From positions 60,836 through 124,835 of the forward strand of contig JAICQO010000008.1 in NCBI GenBank assembly GCA_025937835.1: DNA of 64,000 nucleotides, given 5' to 3'. Source of the stretch: Polyangiaceae bacterium (GTDB taxonomy: Bacteria > Myxococcota_A > Polyangia > Polyangiales > Polyangiaceae). The notes under the pieces are model-generated. The model saw nothing but the letters and a program-made list of their open reading frames with translations. It was not told where the DNA came from and did no database searches. Shown here piece by piece: positions 8,637 to 17,685 of the stretch. Within the stretch, counting starts at the first letter, position 1; each line of letters starts with the position of its first letter. Position numbers and translations under genes: made by a program.

Positions 8637-9179
8637 ATGGCAGCCGCAGTCGTCCTCCTGGCCGAAGGCTTCGAAGAGCTCGAAGCGATCTCGATCGTCG
8701 ATGTGCTCCGCCGCGCGGGCGTGAAGGTGATGCTGGCAGGGCTCGCCGAGGGCCCGGTGAAGAGCGTGCACGACGTGGTGATTCAGAGCGACGGGCTGAT
8801 CGACGAGGTCGACGAGGCCGGCTTCGACGCGATCGTGCTGCCGGGAGGCACGCCGGGCGCTAAGCGGCTGCGCGAGGATCCGCGCGTGCTTTCGATGCTG
8901 CGGCGCTTTTACGAGGCCGGTAAGTGGACCTGCGCCGTGTGCGCCGCGCCGACGGCGCTCGAAGCCGCGGGGGTGCTGAAGGGCAAGCGCGCCACGAGCT
9001 ACCCGGGCAACGCCTTGCCGAGCGCTATTTACCTGGAGGAGCGCGTGGTCGTGGACGGCAACCTGATCACGAGCCGCGGCCCTGGCACCGCCGCAGACTT
9101 TGCCCTCGCAATCGCCGAAAAGCTCGCGGGGCCGGACGCCGCCGCCCAAACCCGCAAGGCGATGTTGCTGGCTTCCTGA
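8637..9179 (+). CDS. DJ-1/PfpI family protein (DJ-1/YajL-like)
   Basis: A 180-residue cytoplasmic protein of the DJ-1/YajL branch. These are thiol-based stress or deglycase-like proteins whose true reaction is debated. The conserved acid is in G-F-E-E-L-E near residue 13. The nucleophile elbow V-C-A-A-P-T-A-L places Cys102 where DJ-1 has Cys106, followed by A-T-S-Y-P as in the family. The ATG at 8637 has GAGGT about 8 nt upstream. An upstream in-frame start would add an Arg-rich, unconserved leader. It converges on the next gene with only 9 bp between stops. Confidence 0.88.
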   Translation: MAAAVVLLAEGFEELEAISIVDVLRRAGVKVMLAGLAEGPVKSVHDVVIQSDGLIDEVDEAGFDAIVLPGGTPGAKRLREDPRVLSMLRRFYEAGKWTCAVCAAPTALEAAGVLKGKRATSYPGNALPSAIYLEERVVVDGNLITSRGPGTAADFALAIAEKLAGPDAAAQTRKAMLLAS

Positions 9180-9188
9180 GACCCGAGC

Positions 9189-9812
9189 TCAGGGCAGCTT
9201 TCCCCCGACGATATCGATCCGCTCGGTCCTCGAGAGCCCGAGGTCGGCCTCCAACATCCCGCGCAGCTTCGCCCCGAAGCTCTTCTCGACCAGCTGCAGA
9301 CCGACCTCGAGCGCAGAGCCGCCGGCGCGGGCCGTGAGCAGCGGCGCGTCGAACACTGGCGCCGCGCTGTTCTCGAGCCGCGCTTCGGGGCAGGCCGCGC
9401 GCAGCAGCGCATCGAGGTCGGGCCCCGCAGCGACGCGGCGCGAGCCCACGAGACCCGCCCTGGCGAGCGCGTACACGCCCCAGCCGATGCCTGCGACGAG
9501 CCGCGCCGAGGCAGCGATGCGGGCCAGCTCGCGGACGAGCTCGGGCGTTTCCGCGACGCGGCGTGCGCCGTAGCCTCCGGGGACGACCACGATCTCTGCC
9601 GGGTCGAGCTCGGACCAGGCGAGCTCGGCGTCGAAGGCGAGCTGATTTCTGGTCGTGATTTTCCCGGCTCGCGGCGCGGCGAGCTGGATCCGGAACGGGC
9701 GGAAGTTCCAGCGGCGTCCGGCCTGCGTCAGCGCGGCGAGCGGCGCCGTCAGATCGAGCAGGTCGAGCTCGTCGAAGCCGAGGATCGCGGTGCGGAAGGC
9801 TCGGGTCTGCAT
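9189..9812 (-). CDS. DJ-1/PfpI-fold protein lacking the catalytic cysteine
   Basis: A 207-residue class I glutamine amidotransferase-fold protein of the ThiJ/PfpI group: opening I-L-G-F-D-E-L-D-L-L-D-L, then V-V-V-P-G-G-Y-G near 75-82. The elbow where family members read G-x-C-x-G-x-x-x-L-A-x-A-G-L is here G-I-G-W-G-V-Y-A-L-A-R-A-G-L (residues 108-121), so the nucleophile is Gly110. It resembles the N-terminal sensor half of GATase-AraC regulators but has no HTH. It lies 6 bp after the quinone oxidoreductase gene and is probably co-transcribed with it. A ligand-binding rather than catalytic role is my inference. Confidence 0.78.
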   Translation of the reverse strand: MQTRAFRTAILGFDELDLLDLTAPLAALTQAGRRWNFRPFRIQLAAPRAGKITTRNQLAFDAELAWSELDPAEIVVVPGGYGARRVAETPELVRELARIAASARLVAGIGWGVYALARAGLVGSRRVAAGPDLDALLRAACPEARLENSAAPVFDAPLLTARAGGSALEVGLQLVEKSFGAKLRGMLEADLGLSRTERIDIVGGKLP

Positions 9813-9818
9813 GCGGCC

Positions 9819-10790
9819 TCAGGGCAAGAGCACCGTCGCTCCGCTGGTTTGCCGGCTCTCGAGCGCGACGTGCGCTTTGGCAGCGTCCGCGAGCGCGAAG
9901 CGTTGCCCGATGTGGACGCGCAGCCCACCGGACAGCACGCCCTCGAACACCGCCCGGGCGCTCGCGAGCAATTCGCTGCGCTCGGCGATGTAATGGAACA
10001 GCACCGGGCGCGTCACGAACAGCGAGCCTTTCGCCAGCGTGAGGACGTCGATCGGCTCCGGCTTGCCGGAGGCGTTGCCATAAGCGATCAGCGCGCCGCG
10101 CAGGGCGAGGCATTCGATGGAGCCGGGCACGGTGGTGCGGCCGATGCTGTCGTAAGCCACACGGACGCCGCGTCCGCCCGTGAGCTCGCGCACGCGAGCG
10201 ACGAAATCGTCGTGTCCGACCACGATTTCGTCGGCTCCGTGGGCGAGGGCGAGCTCGGCCTTCTGTTCGGTGCTGACCGTGCCGATCACGCGCACGCCGC
10301 GGTTCGACAGCCACTGGCAGAGCAACAAGCCGACGCCGCCCGCCGCTGCGTGAACGAGCACCGTATCTCCCGAGCGCACCGGAACCGTGCGCTCGACCAG
10401 GGCTTCGACGGTCATCCCCTTGAGCAGGATCGCCGCGGCCAGCTCGTCGCTGATGCCGTCCGGCAGCGGCACCAGTCGATCTGCGGGGAGCACTCGCTGC
10501 TCGGCATAGGCTCCGGGTGCGCTGCCGCCGTAGCCGACGCGGTCACCCGGCTTGAATTCGCTGACGCCGGGGCCCACGGCCGTCACCACGCCGGCTGCTT
10601 CACTGCCGAGGCCGGACGGTAAGCCCGGGACCGCGTACAGCCCGCTCCGGTGATAGACGTCGATGAAATTGACCCCGATCGCGCGCTGACGGATTTGCAC
10701 TTGCCCCGGGCCTGGCGCTTCGGAGCCGACCTCTGCGAGGTACAGCACTTCAGGCCCACCGGTCCGATCGAAGCGGATCGCGCTCGGCAT
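9819..10790 (-). CDS. NAD(P)H:quinone oxidoreductase (zeta-crystallin-like MDR)
   Basis: A 323-residue medium-chain dehydrogenase/reductase of the quinone oxidoreductase (QOR) type. The N-terminal GroES-like domain contains the typical N-F-I-D-V-Y-H-R-S-G-L-Y block (residues 41-52). The Rossmann nucleotide-binding motif A-A-A-G-G-V-G lies at 148-154. It has no Zn-ligand cysteines, as expected of QOR, and would reduce quinones with NADPH. The ATG at 10790 starts the conserved M-P-S-A-I-R-F; the frame is open further upstream but without similarity. It is divergent from the aminotransferase gene over 142 bp. Confidence 0.9.
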   Translation of the reverse strand: MPSAIRFDRTGGPEVLYLAEVGSEAPGPGQVQIRQRAIGVNFIDVYHRSGLYAVPGLPSGLGSEAAGVVTAVGPGVSEFKPGDRVGYGGSAPGAYAEQRVLPADRLVPLPDGISDELAAAILLKGMTVEALVERTVPVRSGDTVLVHAAAGGVGLLLCQWLSNRGVRVIGTVSTEQKAELALAHGADEIVVGHDDFVARVRELTGGRGVRVAYDSIGRTTVPGSIECLALRGALIAYGNASGKPEPIDVLTLAKGSLFVTRPVLFHYIAERSELLASARAVFEGVLSGGLRVHIGQRFALADAAKAHVALESRQTSGATVLLP

Positions 10791-10932
10791 GGACCGCATC
10801 GTACACGAGCTCGCCCGACTGGTTCTACCTCTCGCAGCGGGCGTGACCGATGACTGGCGATCGACGCGGATGTCGGGCGCGCGCCGAGCTGCGATGGAGG
10901 GAGCTCCGCACATCTGCTATGCACGGTAATCC

Positions 10933-12030
10933 ATGAATGATTCCGGCATCGAGCTGCGCCCGAAACAGGATCCGCTGAGTCCGGAGCAGCGCCGGAGTGT
11001 CATGCAGAACCTCGGCTTCGGTCGAGTCTTCACCGAGCACATGGTGACTCTGCGCTATCGCGCAGAGAGCGGCTGGGACGACGGCGTGCTCGAGCCGTAC
11101 GCGCCGCTCACGCTCGATCCGGCCTCGTCGGTGTTGCACTACGGGCAAGCGATCTTCGAGGGCTTCAAGGCTTACCGGCAGAAGGACGGGCACATCGCGA
11201 GCTTTCGACCCGACGCCAACGCGCGCCGCTTCAATGCTTCGGCGAAGCGCTTGTCGATGCCGGAGCTGCCGGTCGAGCGCTTCGTGCTCGCCTCCGACGT
11301 CTTGATTCGCAAGGAGCAGGACTGGGTGCCGCCGGAGCTCGGCGAGAGCCTGTATCTGCGCCCGCTGATGATCGCGACCGAGGCCGCGCTCGGAGTGCGG
11401 CCGGCCAAGGAGTACCTGTTCTTGGTGTTCGGCTCGCCGTCGGCCTCGTATTTCGCGCAGGGGATCAAGCCGCTCAGCGTGTGGCTGTGCAAAGAGTACG
11501 TGCGTGCGGCGGAGGGCGGCACGGGTGAAGCCAAGTGCGCGGGCAACTACGCCGCGAGCCTGGCGGCCCAACAGGCGGCCGCCGAGCAGGGCTGCCAGCA
11601 GGTGATCTGGCTCGACGCCAAGGAGCGCCGCTACGTCGAAGAGATGGGCGGGATGAACTTGTTCTTCGTCTACGACGACGGTGGCAAGACGCGGCTCGTG
11701 ACACCCAAGCTCACGGGCTCGCTGCTCGCGGGCATCACGCGCGACAGCATCCTGAAGCTTGCGCCGGAGCTCGGCTACACGGCGGAAGAGAAGCTCATCA
11801 GCATCGAAGATTGGCAGCGGGACCTCGAAAATGGCTCGCTCCGCGAGGTCTTCGCGTGCGGCACGGCGGCGGTCATCACGCCGATTGGCACCGTGAAGTA
11901 CGAGGGCGGCTCGCTCGCGATCGGCGGCGCGGAGCAGAGCTCGGTGGCCATGGCGCTGCGGGAGCGGCTGTTGTCGATCCAGCACGGCGTGACGCCGGAC
12001 AAGCACGGCTGGATGCACCGAGTCCTCTAG
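10933..12030 (+). CDS. ilvE: branched-chain amino acid aminotransferase (class IV PLP)
   Basis: A 365-residue PLP-dependent transaminase interconverting Leu/Ile/Val and their 2-oxo acids with glutamate. The predicted Schiff-base lysine is Lys201 in G-E-A-K-C-A-G-N-Y-A-A-S-L. The Y-V-E-E-M-G-G-M-N block and the cofactor phosphate loop C-G-T-A-A-V-I-T-P-I-G are intact. The length and the N-terminal F-G-R-V-F-T-E-H-M block match the long (eukaryote-like, BCAT1/2) branch rather than the roughly 310-residue E. coli IlvE. It starts with ATG at 10933. It is probably monocistronic; the next gene converges 8 bp after its stop. Confidence 0.93.
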   Translation: MNDSGIELRPKQDPLSPEQRRSVMQNLGFGRVFTEHMVTLRYRAESGWDDGVLEPYAPLTLDPASSVLHYGQAIFEGFKAYRQKDGHIASFRPDANARRFNASAKRLSMPELPVERFVLASDVLIRKEQDWVPPELGESLYLRPLMIATEAALGVRPAKEYLFLVFGSPSASYFAQGIKPLSVWLCKEYVRAAEGGTGEAKCAGNYAASLAAQQAAAEQGCQQVIWLDAKERRYVEEMGGMNLFFVYDDGGKTRLVTPKLTGSLLAGITRDSILKLAPELGYTAEEKLISIEDWQRDLENGSLREVFACGTAAVITPIGTVKYEGGSLAIGGAEQSSVAMALRERLLSIQHGVTPDKHGWMHRVL

Positions 12031-12038
12031 AAGGCCGA

Positions 12039-12677
12039 TCAGCGCAGATATACCTCGAGTCTGGGCGGCGAGCCGCCGTCGAGACCGGTCGCGATCGCGA
12101 GCCCGGGCGGGACCTCGCGCGTGGCGGCGACGGCCAGGCCCAGGTCCTCTTCCGGATGGCGAGCGAGGTAGACGACGATCGGGGTGACGTCGATGCGGAT
12201 CGGCACCTCGGGGACGGCTCGACCGATCCCGCGCACGACGGGCAGCGCCTGGGTCAGGCTCTTTCGCGGCTCGCTCGACGCCTCCCAGGCGCCATGGATG
12301 CGCGAGACCTCGAGCGGGACGTCGTCGCGCGTCAGCGTGCGCGGCGCCGGATCTAGGATCAGGAACGCGGCGTCGATCTGCGCGCCGCGCCAGATGGGAG
12401 CGAAGCGGAGGAACAAGGCAACGCTTTCGCCGGGCGCGCCGAGCACCACGCTCGGCCCGACGCCTTCACGAAGCTCGCCGCGAGCGAGGGCCATGCGCGA
12501 CGGGATCGCCGAGCGCCGCCGCGTCGCAGGATCCACGGGAGGCGAGCCGGCCGCGACACAACGCGCGGCGAGGCACTCGGCGTTCAGCGGACAGCTCTCG
12601 ATGCCGAGGCACGGCTCCGGGCCGTGCGAGCAAGCGAGCAGGAGCACGGCGAGCAGGGAAGACGGGCGAATCGACAC
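12039..12677 (-). CDS. predicted lipoprotein, DNRLRE-like beta domain
   Basis: A 212-residue protein starting with GTG. Its leader ends L-L-L-A-C (Cys16), followed by a short Cys-containing segment (C-L-G-I-E-S-C-P-L-N-A-E-C). The remaining 150 residues have the flavour of DNRLRE / CBM96-like jelly-roll domains: S-V-A-L-F-L-R-F, I-D-A-A-F-L-I-L, I-R-I-D-V-T-P-I-V, L-G-L-A-V. Those domains often serve as extracellular anchoring modules. The domain call is tentative. It follows the large VWA gene by 28 bp and may be the last gene of that operon; a short hairpin (ACTCCG/CGGAGT, 12679-12704) spans the junction. Confidence 0.7.
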   Translation of the reverse strand: MSIRPSSLLAVLLLACSHGPEPCLGIESCPLNAECLAARCVAAGSPPVDPATRRRSAIPSRMALARGELREGVGPSVVLGAPGESVALFLRFAPIWRGAQIDAAFLILDPAPRTLTRDDVPLEVSRIHGAWEASSEPRKSLTQALPVVRGIGRAVPEVPIRIDVTPIVVYLARHPEEDLGLAVAATREVPPGLAIATGLDGGSPPRLEVYLR

Positions 12678-12705
12678 GACTCCGAGAGCGTACTCGACCG
12701 GAGTT

Positions 12706-15675
12706 CTACTGTCCGCGCTCGCGGCGGCGCCGGCGCTCGAGTAGAATTTCGGCCGCGCTCTGGGATTTTTTGGCGCCAGTGCGCGGCTGCGGCGAAGGCC
12801 TCTGGAGCGCGGCGCGTGGCGGCGGCGGTGCTCGCGGAGCCTCCGCCTGGGACGTCGAGGGCGGCGCAGCCCGAGGCGGCGGCGCGTCCGCGACCGGCAG
12901 CTCGCTACGCTTGCGGGCCGCGCGCAACGCGGCGAGCGTCCCCGTGTCGGCGGCCGACGGGCGCGCCGGGCTCGCCGCTTTTGGCTTTCGGCTACGCCGG
13001 AGCCAGCTCGGAAGCGTGAGCGAGAGACGCCGGGCCGCGACGGACGCGAGCAGCGCGCTCGCGCCGAGGATCAACCACAGGCTATCGAGCGCCTGATAAG
13101 CCCTGCGCTCGAGCTCGCGATCGTTGAAGATCCCGCCGAGGGTGGTGCGCTGCTTGCCCCCCGTGATCGCGGAGAGCTTCGCGAGCCCAGTCCGATCGGT
13201 CCCGCTCGGGCGGAGCTCCTCGCCGAAAGCCAGCGCGGCGCCGGTGGTGGCGAGCGCGCTTCCCGTTTCGTCGTCCACCACCGTGGTCAAATACGAGCCC
13301 GGGCGCGACAGCGGCAGCTTGGCGCTGAAGCTGCCGGCGCCCGTGGTGTCGAGCGCGACGTCGCGCGAGAAGCCGTCGGGGCCCGCGACCTTGACGTGCA
13401 GTCGCCGGAAAAGGTCGCTCTGGCCGGCCTGATCGAGCGCCGTGACGCGCACGGACAGCTCGCCGCCCAGCGTGTCGGTCTCGACGCGGATGCGCGGATC
13501 GTCGGCACGCCGTGCGAGCTCTCGGCCGACCTGTCCGAACAGCCGCGCCGCGCCGGGCCAGTCGGTCCAGGCCCGCCCCCAGCGGTCGCCATAGTCGCTG
13601 GTGAAGGCGCCGGCACGGCCGATGCCCAGCGCCCACGACGCGAGGATCGGGTCGTTCTCCGGCCCGACCAGCTGCACGGTCGCGCGGCCCTTGGGGATGG
13701 TGACGACATAACCCTTCAGAGTTGGAGCCTGGCCGAGGTCCACGCCGCGCAGCGCAGGGCCCGGGCTGCCGAGGGCTGGGACGAAGCTGACCTCGTTGAT
13801 CGCGCTGCGCGAGGCGATCACCGTCTCTTGCGCGAACACGGCCGGCAGCCGCGTGGCGTCTTCGACCAGGTAAAAGCGGCCGCCGCCGATGCTGGCCAGG
13901 CGCTCGAGCGCCGGCACGTCGCTGCCGTTGCCGAGCGCGACCACGCTGGTCGTGATCCCTCGGGCCTTGGCACGGCTCGCCAGCGCAGGTGCGTTGTTGC
14001 GCTCTTCCGCGTCGCTCCCGTCTGCGAACAGGAGCACGTGTTTCAGCTGCGTCGCCTCGCGATCGAGCGCTTTGTAAGCGGCGTCGAGCGTGAGATCGAC
14101 GAAGATGCCACCACCGCCGACGCCGACGGCGCGGATCCGGCGCGCGAGCTCGGCCTTGTCGGTGACGGGGCTCAGCGGGACCGTGACGCGCACGGTGGTA
14201 TCGACGTGAAACACCCCGAGCCGGTCCCCCGTGCCGAGCAGCTCCGCCGAGCGCACGGCAGCCTCGTTGGCGAGCTCGAGCTTGGTCTGGCCGCCCGCAG
14301 TCGCAGACATCGAGCCCGAGTAGTCGACGGCGATGATCTCGCTCAGGCTGGCGCGGCGGCGCTCCTGCTTGAGATCGAACGACAGCGGGCTGAGCTCTTC
14401 GACCGGTGTGCGCGCATAGCCGCCCGGGCCCATCGAGTGTTCGCCTCCCAAGAGCAGGACCCCGCCGCCCAGGTCGCGGACGTAGCTCTTCAGCGCCTCG
14501 AGCTGCGACGGAGAGAAGTCCGCCGCGCTGATCGAGCCGAGCACGACCAGGTCGTGGCGGGCGAAGCCGGCGAGGTCTGCGGGGGTGCCCGAGGGACCGA
14601 CCGCCGAGACCTCGAACGCGGCGCCGCGCAGCGCCTCGGCGATCGGCTTCGCATAGCGCGGGTCGTCGGCGATCACGAGCGCTGTGGACGGACCGCGCAC
14701 GCGCACGAAGCTCGTGCCCTGGTTGTCGTCCGGCGCCTGATCCTGCTGGCTGTCGAGGGCGCTGATCTCGACGTCGTAGCGATGCAGGCCGGGGCCGGGC
14801 GCGATCTCGCGCAGCGCCACCACGTCCTCGCCCTGGGTGATCCGCGTCGGGCCGCGGCGCACGAGCTCCCCGTCCCGGTAGAGCCGCACCTCGACCTCGG
14901 CGTCGCTTCCGGCCTGGGTGATGAGCTTGAGATCGATGGCCTCGCCCTCGGCCGCGCGCGGCGGCAGGCGCAAGCTCTCGACCCGCACGTTGGGGATGCT
15001 GCCCTGATCGAGCGGGATCACGTCGATCGGGATGCCCAGCGCGGCCGCCGACAACGCGGCAGACAGCGCGTCACCGCGGGTCGCGACTCCGTCGCTGACG
15101 AGCGCGATGCGGGCCGCCGAGTCCGGGGGGATTGCGGCCAGCGCCTGGCGGATCGCCCCGCTGAGATCGGTGCCGTCGCGGGCGATGTCCGCCTTTTGCG
15201 GGCTGGGCAGGGCGGTCTTCGGCCGCGGCGGATCTTCCAGCGCGGCGCTGGCTCCGAACGCCACCCGCGCGATCCGATCCTGTTCGCGCATGCTGGTCTC
15301 CGCGGCCATCAGCTCGGAAGCGATGCGCCCGCTGGCGTTCGGGACCAGATCGATGCTGCGGCTGCGATCGACCGCGACCACGACGACCAGGCGATCGAGC
15401 GGCCGCCCGAGCTCGAGCCCGAGCACCACGAACCCGGCGCACAGCGCCGCGAGCGCGACCGTGGCCTCGATCAGCCGGCGCCGCAGCGCGGTCATGCGCG
15501 GGGGCAGCGCGCCCAGCCGATGTGCCAGAAACAGCGCGATGGGCGCGGTGACGAGTGACAGCAGCGGGCGTTGAAAGCGCAGCCACGGCAGCTCGAGGCC
15601 CCCCGACCACTCCAGGCCGAACAGCACGAGCGGGCTCGCACCGAGCACGGCCAGCAGGGTCGGTACGGGTCTCAT
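12706..15675 (-). CDS. large membrane protein with two VWA domains flanking a GATase1-like domain
   Basis: A 989-residue protein. Three N-terminal membrane segments (about 5-22, 37-56, 68-88) precede a first VWA domain with MIDAS D-R-S-R-S (103-107) and L-V-S-D-G. Then comes a beta-rich linker and a class-I-amidotransferase-like fold (about 330-430; L-L-L-G-G-E-H-S-M-G has no nucleophilic Cys). A second VWA follows with D-Y-S-G-S (451-455) and F-A-D-G-S-D, then Ig-like segments, a C-terminal membrane helix (about 862-883) and a Pro/Arg-rich cytoplasmic tail. The ATG at 15675 forms an ATGA overlap with the upstream BatA-like gene. It is probably part of a MoxR-dependent envelope complex; the exact job is unknown. 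Confidence 0.85.
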   Translation of the reverse strand: MRPVPTLLAVLGASPLVLFGLEWSGGLELPWLRFQRPLLSLVTAPIALFLAHRLGALPPRMTALRRRLIEATVALAALCAGFVVLGLELGRPLDRLVVVVAVDRSRSIDLVPNASGRIASELMAAETSMREQDRIARVAFGASAALEDPPRPKTALPSPQKADIARDGTDLSGAIRQALAAIPPDSAARIALVSDGVATRGDALSAALSAAALGIPIDVIPLDQGSIPNVRVESLRLPPRAAEGEAIDLKLITQAGSDAEVEVRLYRDGELVRRGPTRITQGEDVVALREIAPGPGLHRYDVEISALDSQQDQAPDDNQGTSFVRVRGPSTALVIADDPRYAKPIAEALRGAAFEVSAVGPSGTPADLAGFARHDLVVLGSISAADFSPSQLEALKSYVRDLGGGVLLLGGEHSMGPGGYARTPVEELSPLSFDLKQERRRASLSEIIAVDYSGSMSATAGGQTKLELANEAAVRSAELLGTGDRLGVFHVDTTVRVTVPLSPVTDKAELARRIRAVGVGGGGIFVDLTLDAAYKALDREATQLKHVLLFADGSDAEERNNAPALASRAKARGITTSVVALGNGSDVPALERLASIGGGRFYLVEDATRLPAVFAQETVIASRSAINEVSFVPALGSPGPALRGVDLGQAPTLKGYVVTIPKGRATVQLVGPENDPILASWALGIGRAGAFTSDYGDRWGRAWTDWPGAARLFGQVGRELARRADDPRIRVETDTLGGELSVRVTALDQAGQSDLFRRLHVKVAGPDGFSRDVALDTTGAGSFSAKLPLSRPGSYLTTVVDDETGSALATTGAALAFGEELRPSGTDRTGLAKLSAITGGKQRTTLGGIFNDRELERRAYQALDSLWLILGASALLASVAARRLSLTLPSWLRRSRKPKAASPARPSAADTGTLAALRAARKRSELPVADAPPPRAAPPSTSQAEAPRAPPPPRAALQRPSPQPRTGAKKSQSAAEILLERRRRRERGQ

Positions 15676-17639
15676 GACGGGGCCCGCGTTGCGAGCGGTC
15701 GCTCGGGGAGGCGCGGGCGCTCGCGACCCGAGCCGGCTCGCAGCGGGCGAGTGACCCACACCACGTCGGCGGTGAGCAGGAACAGCCCGAGCAACGCCAG
15801 AATCCACTCGTAATGCGTGACGCCCTCGGCAACGGCGAGGGGCCGGCCCTTGCCGCTCGCGAGCGATAGCGGCTTCGGGGCGATCCGGCTTTCGGTCTCG
15901 CTCTCCAGGTTGACCGCGAGCAGCGAGCTACCCGGGCGCGGCTCGCCCCAACTGGCGAGGTAGAAGCCGACGGAGTCCGGCGCGGGCAGCACCGCGAGAC
16001 CGTCCCGCGCGCGGACGTCCCGGCTCGTGCCGCGCGGGTCGAGCAGCGTCACGCGCTCGGTGCCGAGCGGAACGCGCAGCGAGACCGGCTCTCCCGCCTT
16101 GGCCAGCCAGGCGGGACCGCTCTCCCGGCCGGCCCGCGCCGCCTCCGTGAGGTTGCGCATGAACAACACGAACGACGCGGTCAGCGGCCAGTTCGACGCC
16201 CCGACGTCGAAGCCGACGATCGTGCCGTTGCGGCCGGGAGACGAAGCATCCGCGATCAGCACGCCGTCGCGGGTGCGGACCAGCGCTTCCCGCGCTCCGT
16301 CCACGCGCAGCTGGCGTGCGTTCGATACCTGGACGCCGTCGAAGCTCAGGAAGCGGAGCCGCGGGTCGGCCTCGGTCCAGGAGGTGACCGGGGTGTGGAC
16401 CTGGGTCGCCTGCACCTCCAGCGTGCGGCACGGACCCGGTGGAGGGTTCACGATCAGCAAGTCCGCTCCCGGGATTTTCGGCGGGCACGCGCCGTCGATC
16501 ACCACCAGCGCGTCCTCGGGGACGGTCTCGGGCGTGAGGCCCGAAAGGCTCGCGGAGAAGAGCTCGACCGCGCCGTCGCTTTCGAAGACGCGCCGCAGCC
16601 AGGGGCTCGCTTCTTTGGGTGCGAGCACGACTGGCAAGCGGCGCCCCGCCGGTACGCGGAGGTGGGCGCGGTCGTCGCTCGCGAGCGCGTCGTGAGGCGA
16701 AAGCTCGAGCACCAGACCCGTCCCGGCGTCGTTCGGTGCGGCGTCGAAGCCGAGCACCACCGGGGTGTGTTGGTCGGCTTCGACCCTGAGGCGCCGTGTC
16801 GCGAGCGGCTCGGTCACGTTCCTCTGCGACAGGGTGACGAAGACGTCGCGCGGCTTGTCGCCCTGGTGCCACACCACCGCGAACGCCTCGACGCGGTCGC
16901 GCCCCGTGACGCTGTCCTTGCCGCGCACGACGTGGGCCCTGAGCAGCGCCGTGTTCTCTTTGGCTTTGCCGACCGTCACGAGCTCGACGGACGCGCCCGG
17001 AGCTACTAGGGCGTCGGCGTCCGCCACCGCGCCGTCGGTGATCAGGACCATTCGCCCGCCCCCGCGCTGCCGGAGTTGCTCGGCGCCCAGCGCCACCGCA
17101 GGGGCCAAGCGCCCCTCGACGTCGCGCACGAACAGGCGATCGAGCGCGGCGCGCAAGCGGGCTCGATCGCGCTCGAACGGCGAGGCGAGCTCCGCTTCGC
17201 GCGCGGCGGCCACGATCATGGTCTCGGCGCCGGGCTCGAGGCGCGCCAGGAGCTCATGGGCGACCTTCCGCGCCGCGTCGAGCCGGCTGGGCCCGCCGCC
17301 GCTTTGCCCGGAGACGCCACCCTCGAGGGCTCCCATCGACGCGCTCACGTCGAGCACGAGCACCAGCCGGCTGCCGAGCTCGCCTGCGCCTCGCGAGCGC
17401 GGCCCCGACAGGGCCAGCGCCAACAGCACCACGGCCAGGCCCTCCAGCAGCAGCGGCACGCTCGGCGTCAGGCGCTGAAACGGTTTGGAAGCGGCCAGGT
17501 CGCGCGCGGCCGTGCGCCACAGCCAGGTGGAGGACACGACCTGGCGCGTGCGGCGGACGCGCAGGATGTACAGACCGATCAGCGGCGCGAGCAGGCCCAA
17601 CAGATAGAGGCCGTTCGGGCGCGTGAGCTCCCAGGGCAA
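15672..17639 (-). CDS. BatA-type VWA membrane protein
   Basis: A 655-residue protein opening with the aerotolerance-regulator N-terminal module: two membrane helices at about 10-26 and 61-78 around S-S-T-W-L-W-R. This is followed by a VWA domain with MIDAS D-V-S-A-S (97-101) and L-I-T-D-G. A long periplasmic beta-rich region and a last helix near 600-622 complete it. In the families known, BatA-like VWA proteins work with MoxR AAA+ ATPases and DUF58 proteins, which are encoded 2-10 kb upstream on the same strand. Its stop overlaps the next gene's ATG by 4 bp; 46 bp separate it from DUF1415. Confidence 0.88.
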   Translation of the reverse strand: MPWELTRPNGLYLLGLLAPLIGLYILRVRRTRQVVSSTWLWRTAARDLAASKPFQRLTPSVPLLLEGLAVVLLALALSGPRSRGAGELGSRLVLVLDVSASMGALEGGVSGQSGGGPSRLDAARKVAHELLARLEPGAETMIVAAAREAELASPFERDRARLRAALDRLFVRDVEGRLAPAVALGAEQLRQRGGGRMVLITDGAVADADALVAPGASVELVTVGKAKENTALLRAHVVRGKDSVTGRDRVEAFAVVWHQGDKPRDVFVTLSQRNVTEPLATRRLRVEADQHTPVVLGFDAAPNDAGTGLVLELSPHDALASDDRAHLRVPAGRRLPVVLAPKEASPWLRRVFESDGAVELFSASLSGLTPETVPEDALVVIDGACPPKIPGADLLIVNPPPGPCRTLEVQATQVHTPVTSWTEADPRLRFLSFDGVQVSNARQLRVDGAREALVRTRDGVLIADASSPGRNGTIVGFDVGASNWPLTASFVLFMRNLTEAARAGRESGPAWLAKAGEPVSLRVPLGTERVTLLDPRGTSRDVRARDGLAVLPAPDSVGFYLASWGEPRPGSSLLAVNLESETESRIAPKPLSLASGKGRPLAVAEGVTHYEWILALLGLFLLTADVVWVTRPLRAGSGRERPRLPERPLATRAPS

Positions 17640-17685
17640 GGCGCCCGCAGCATACGGTGAGCACGGCTCGCCGTCGAACGGCGCG

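Noticed and set aside
9067..10314. 415-codon minus-strand open frame in another frame of the quinone reductase/PfpI pair
   Set aside because: Arg-rich shadow; both real genes in the neighbouring frame have full-length family matches.
12679..12704. ACTCCG/CGGAGT hairpin as terminator of the VWA operon
   Set aside because: A 6-bp stem with a 14-nt loop and no U-run just ahead of the next gene's start; too weak to call a terminator and mentioned only under that gene.
13396..15558. 720-codon plus-strand open frame opposite the dual-VWA gene
   Set aside because: High GC keeps the opposite frames open. Its translation is Arg/Ala/Asp/Gly-rich with no domain, and the minus strand holds an unmistakable VWA protein.
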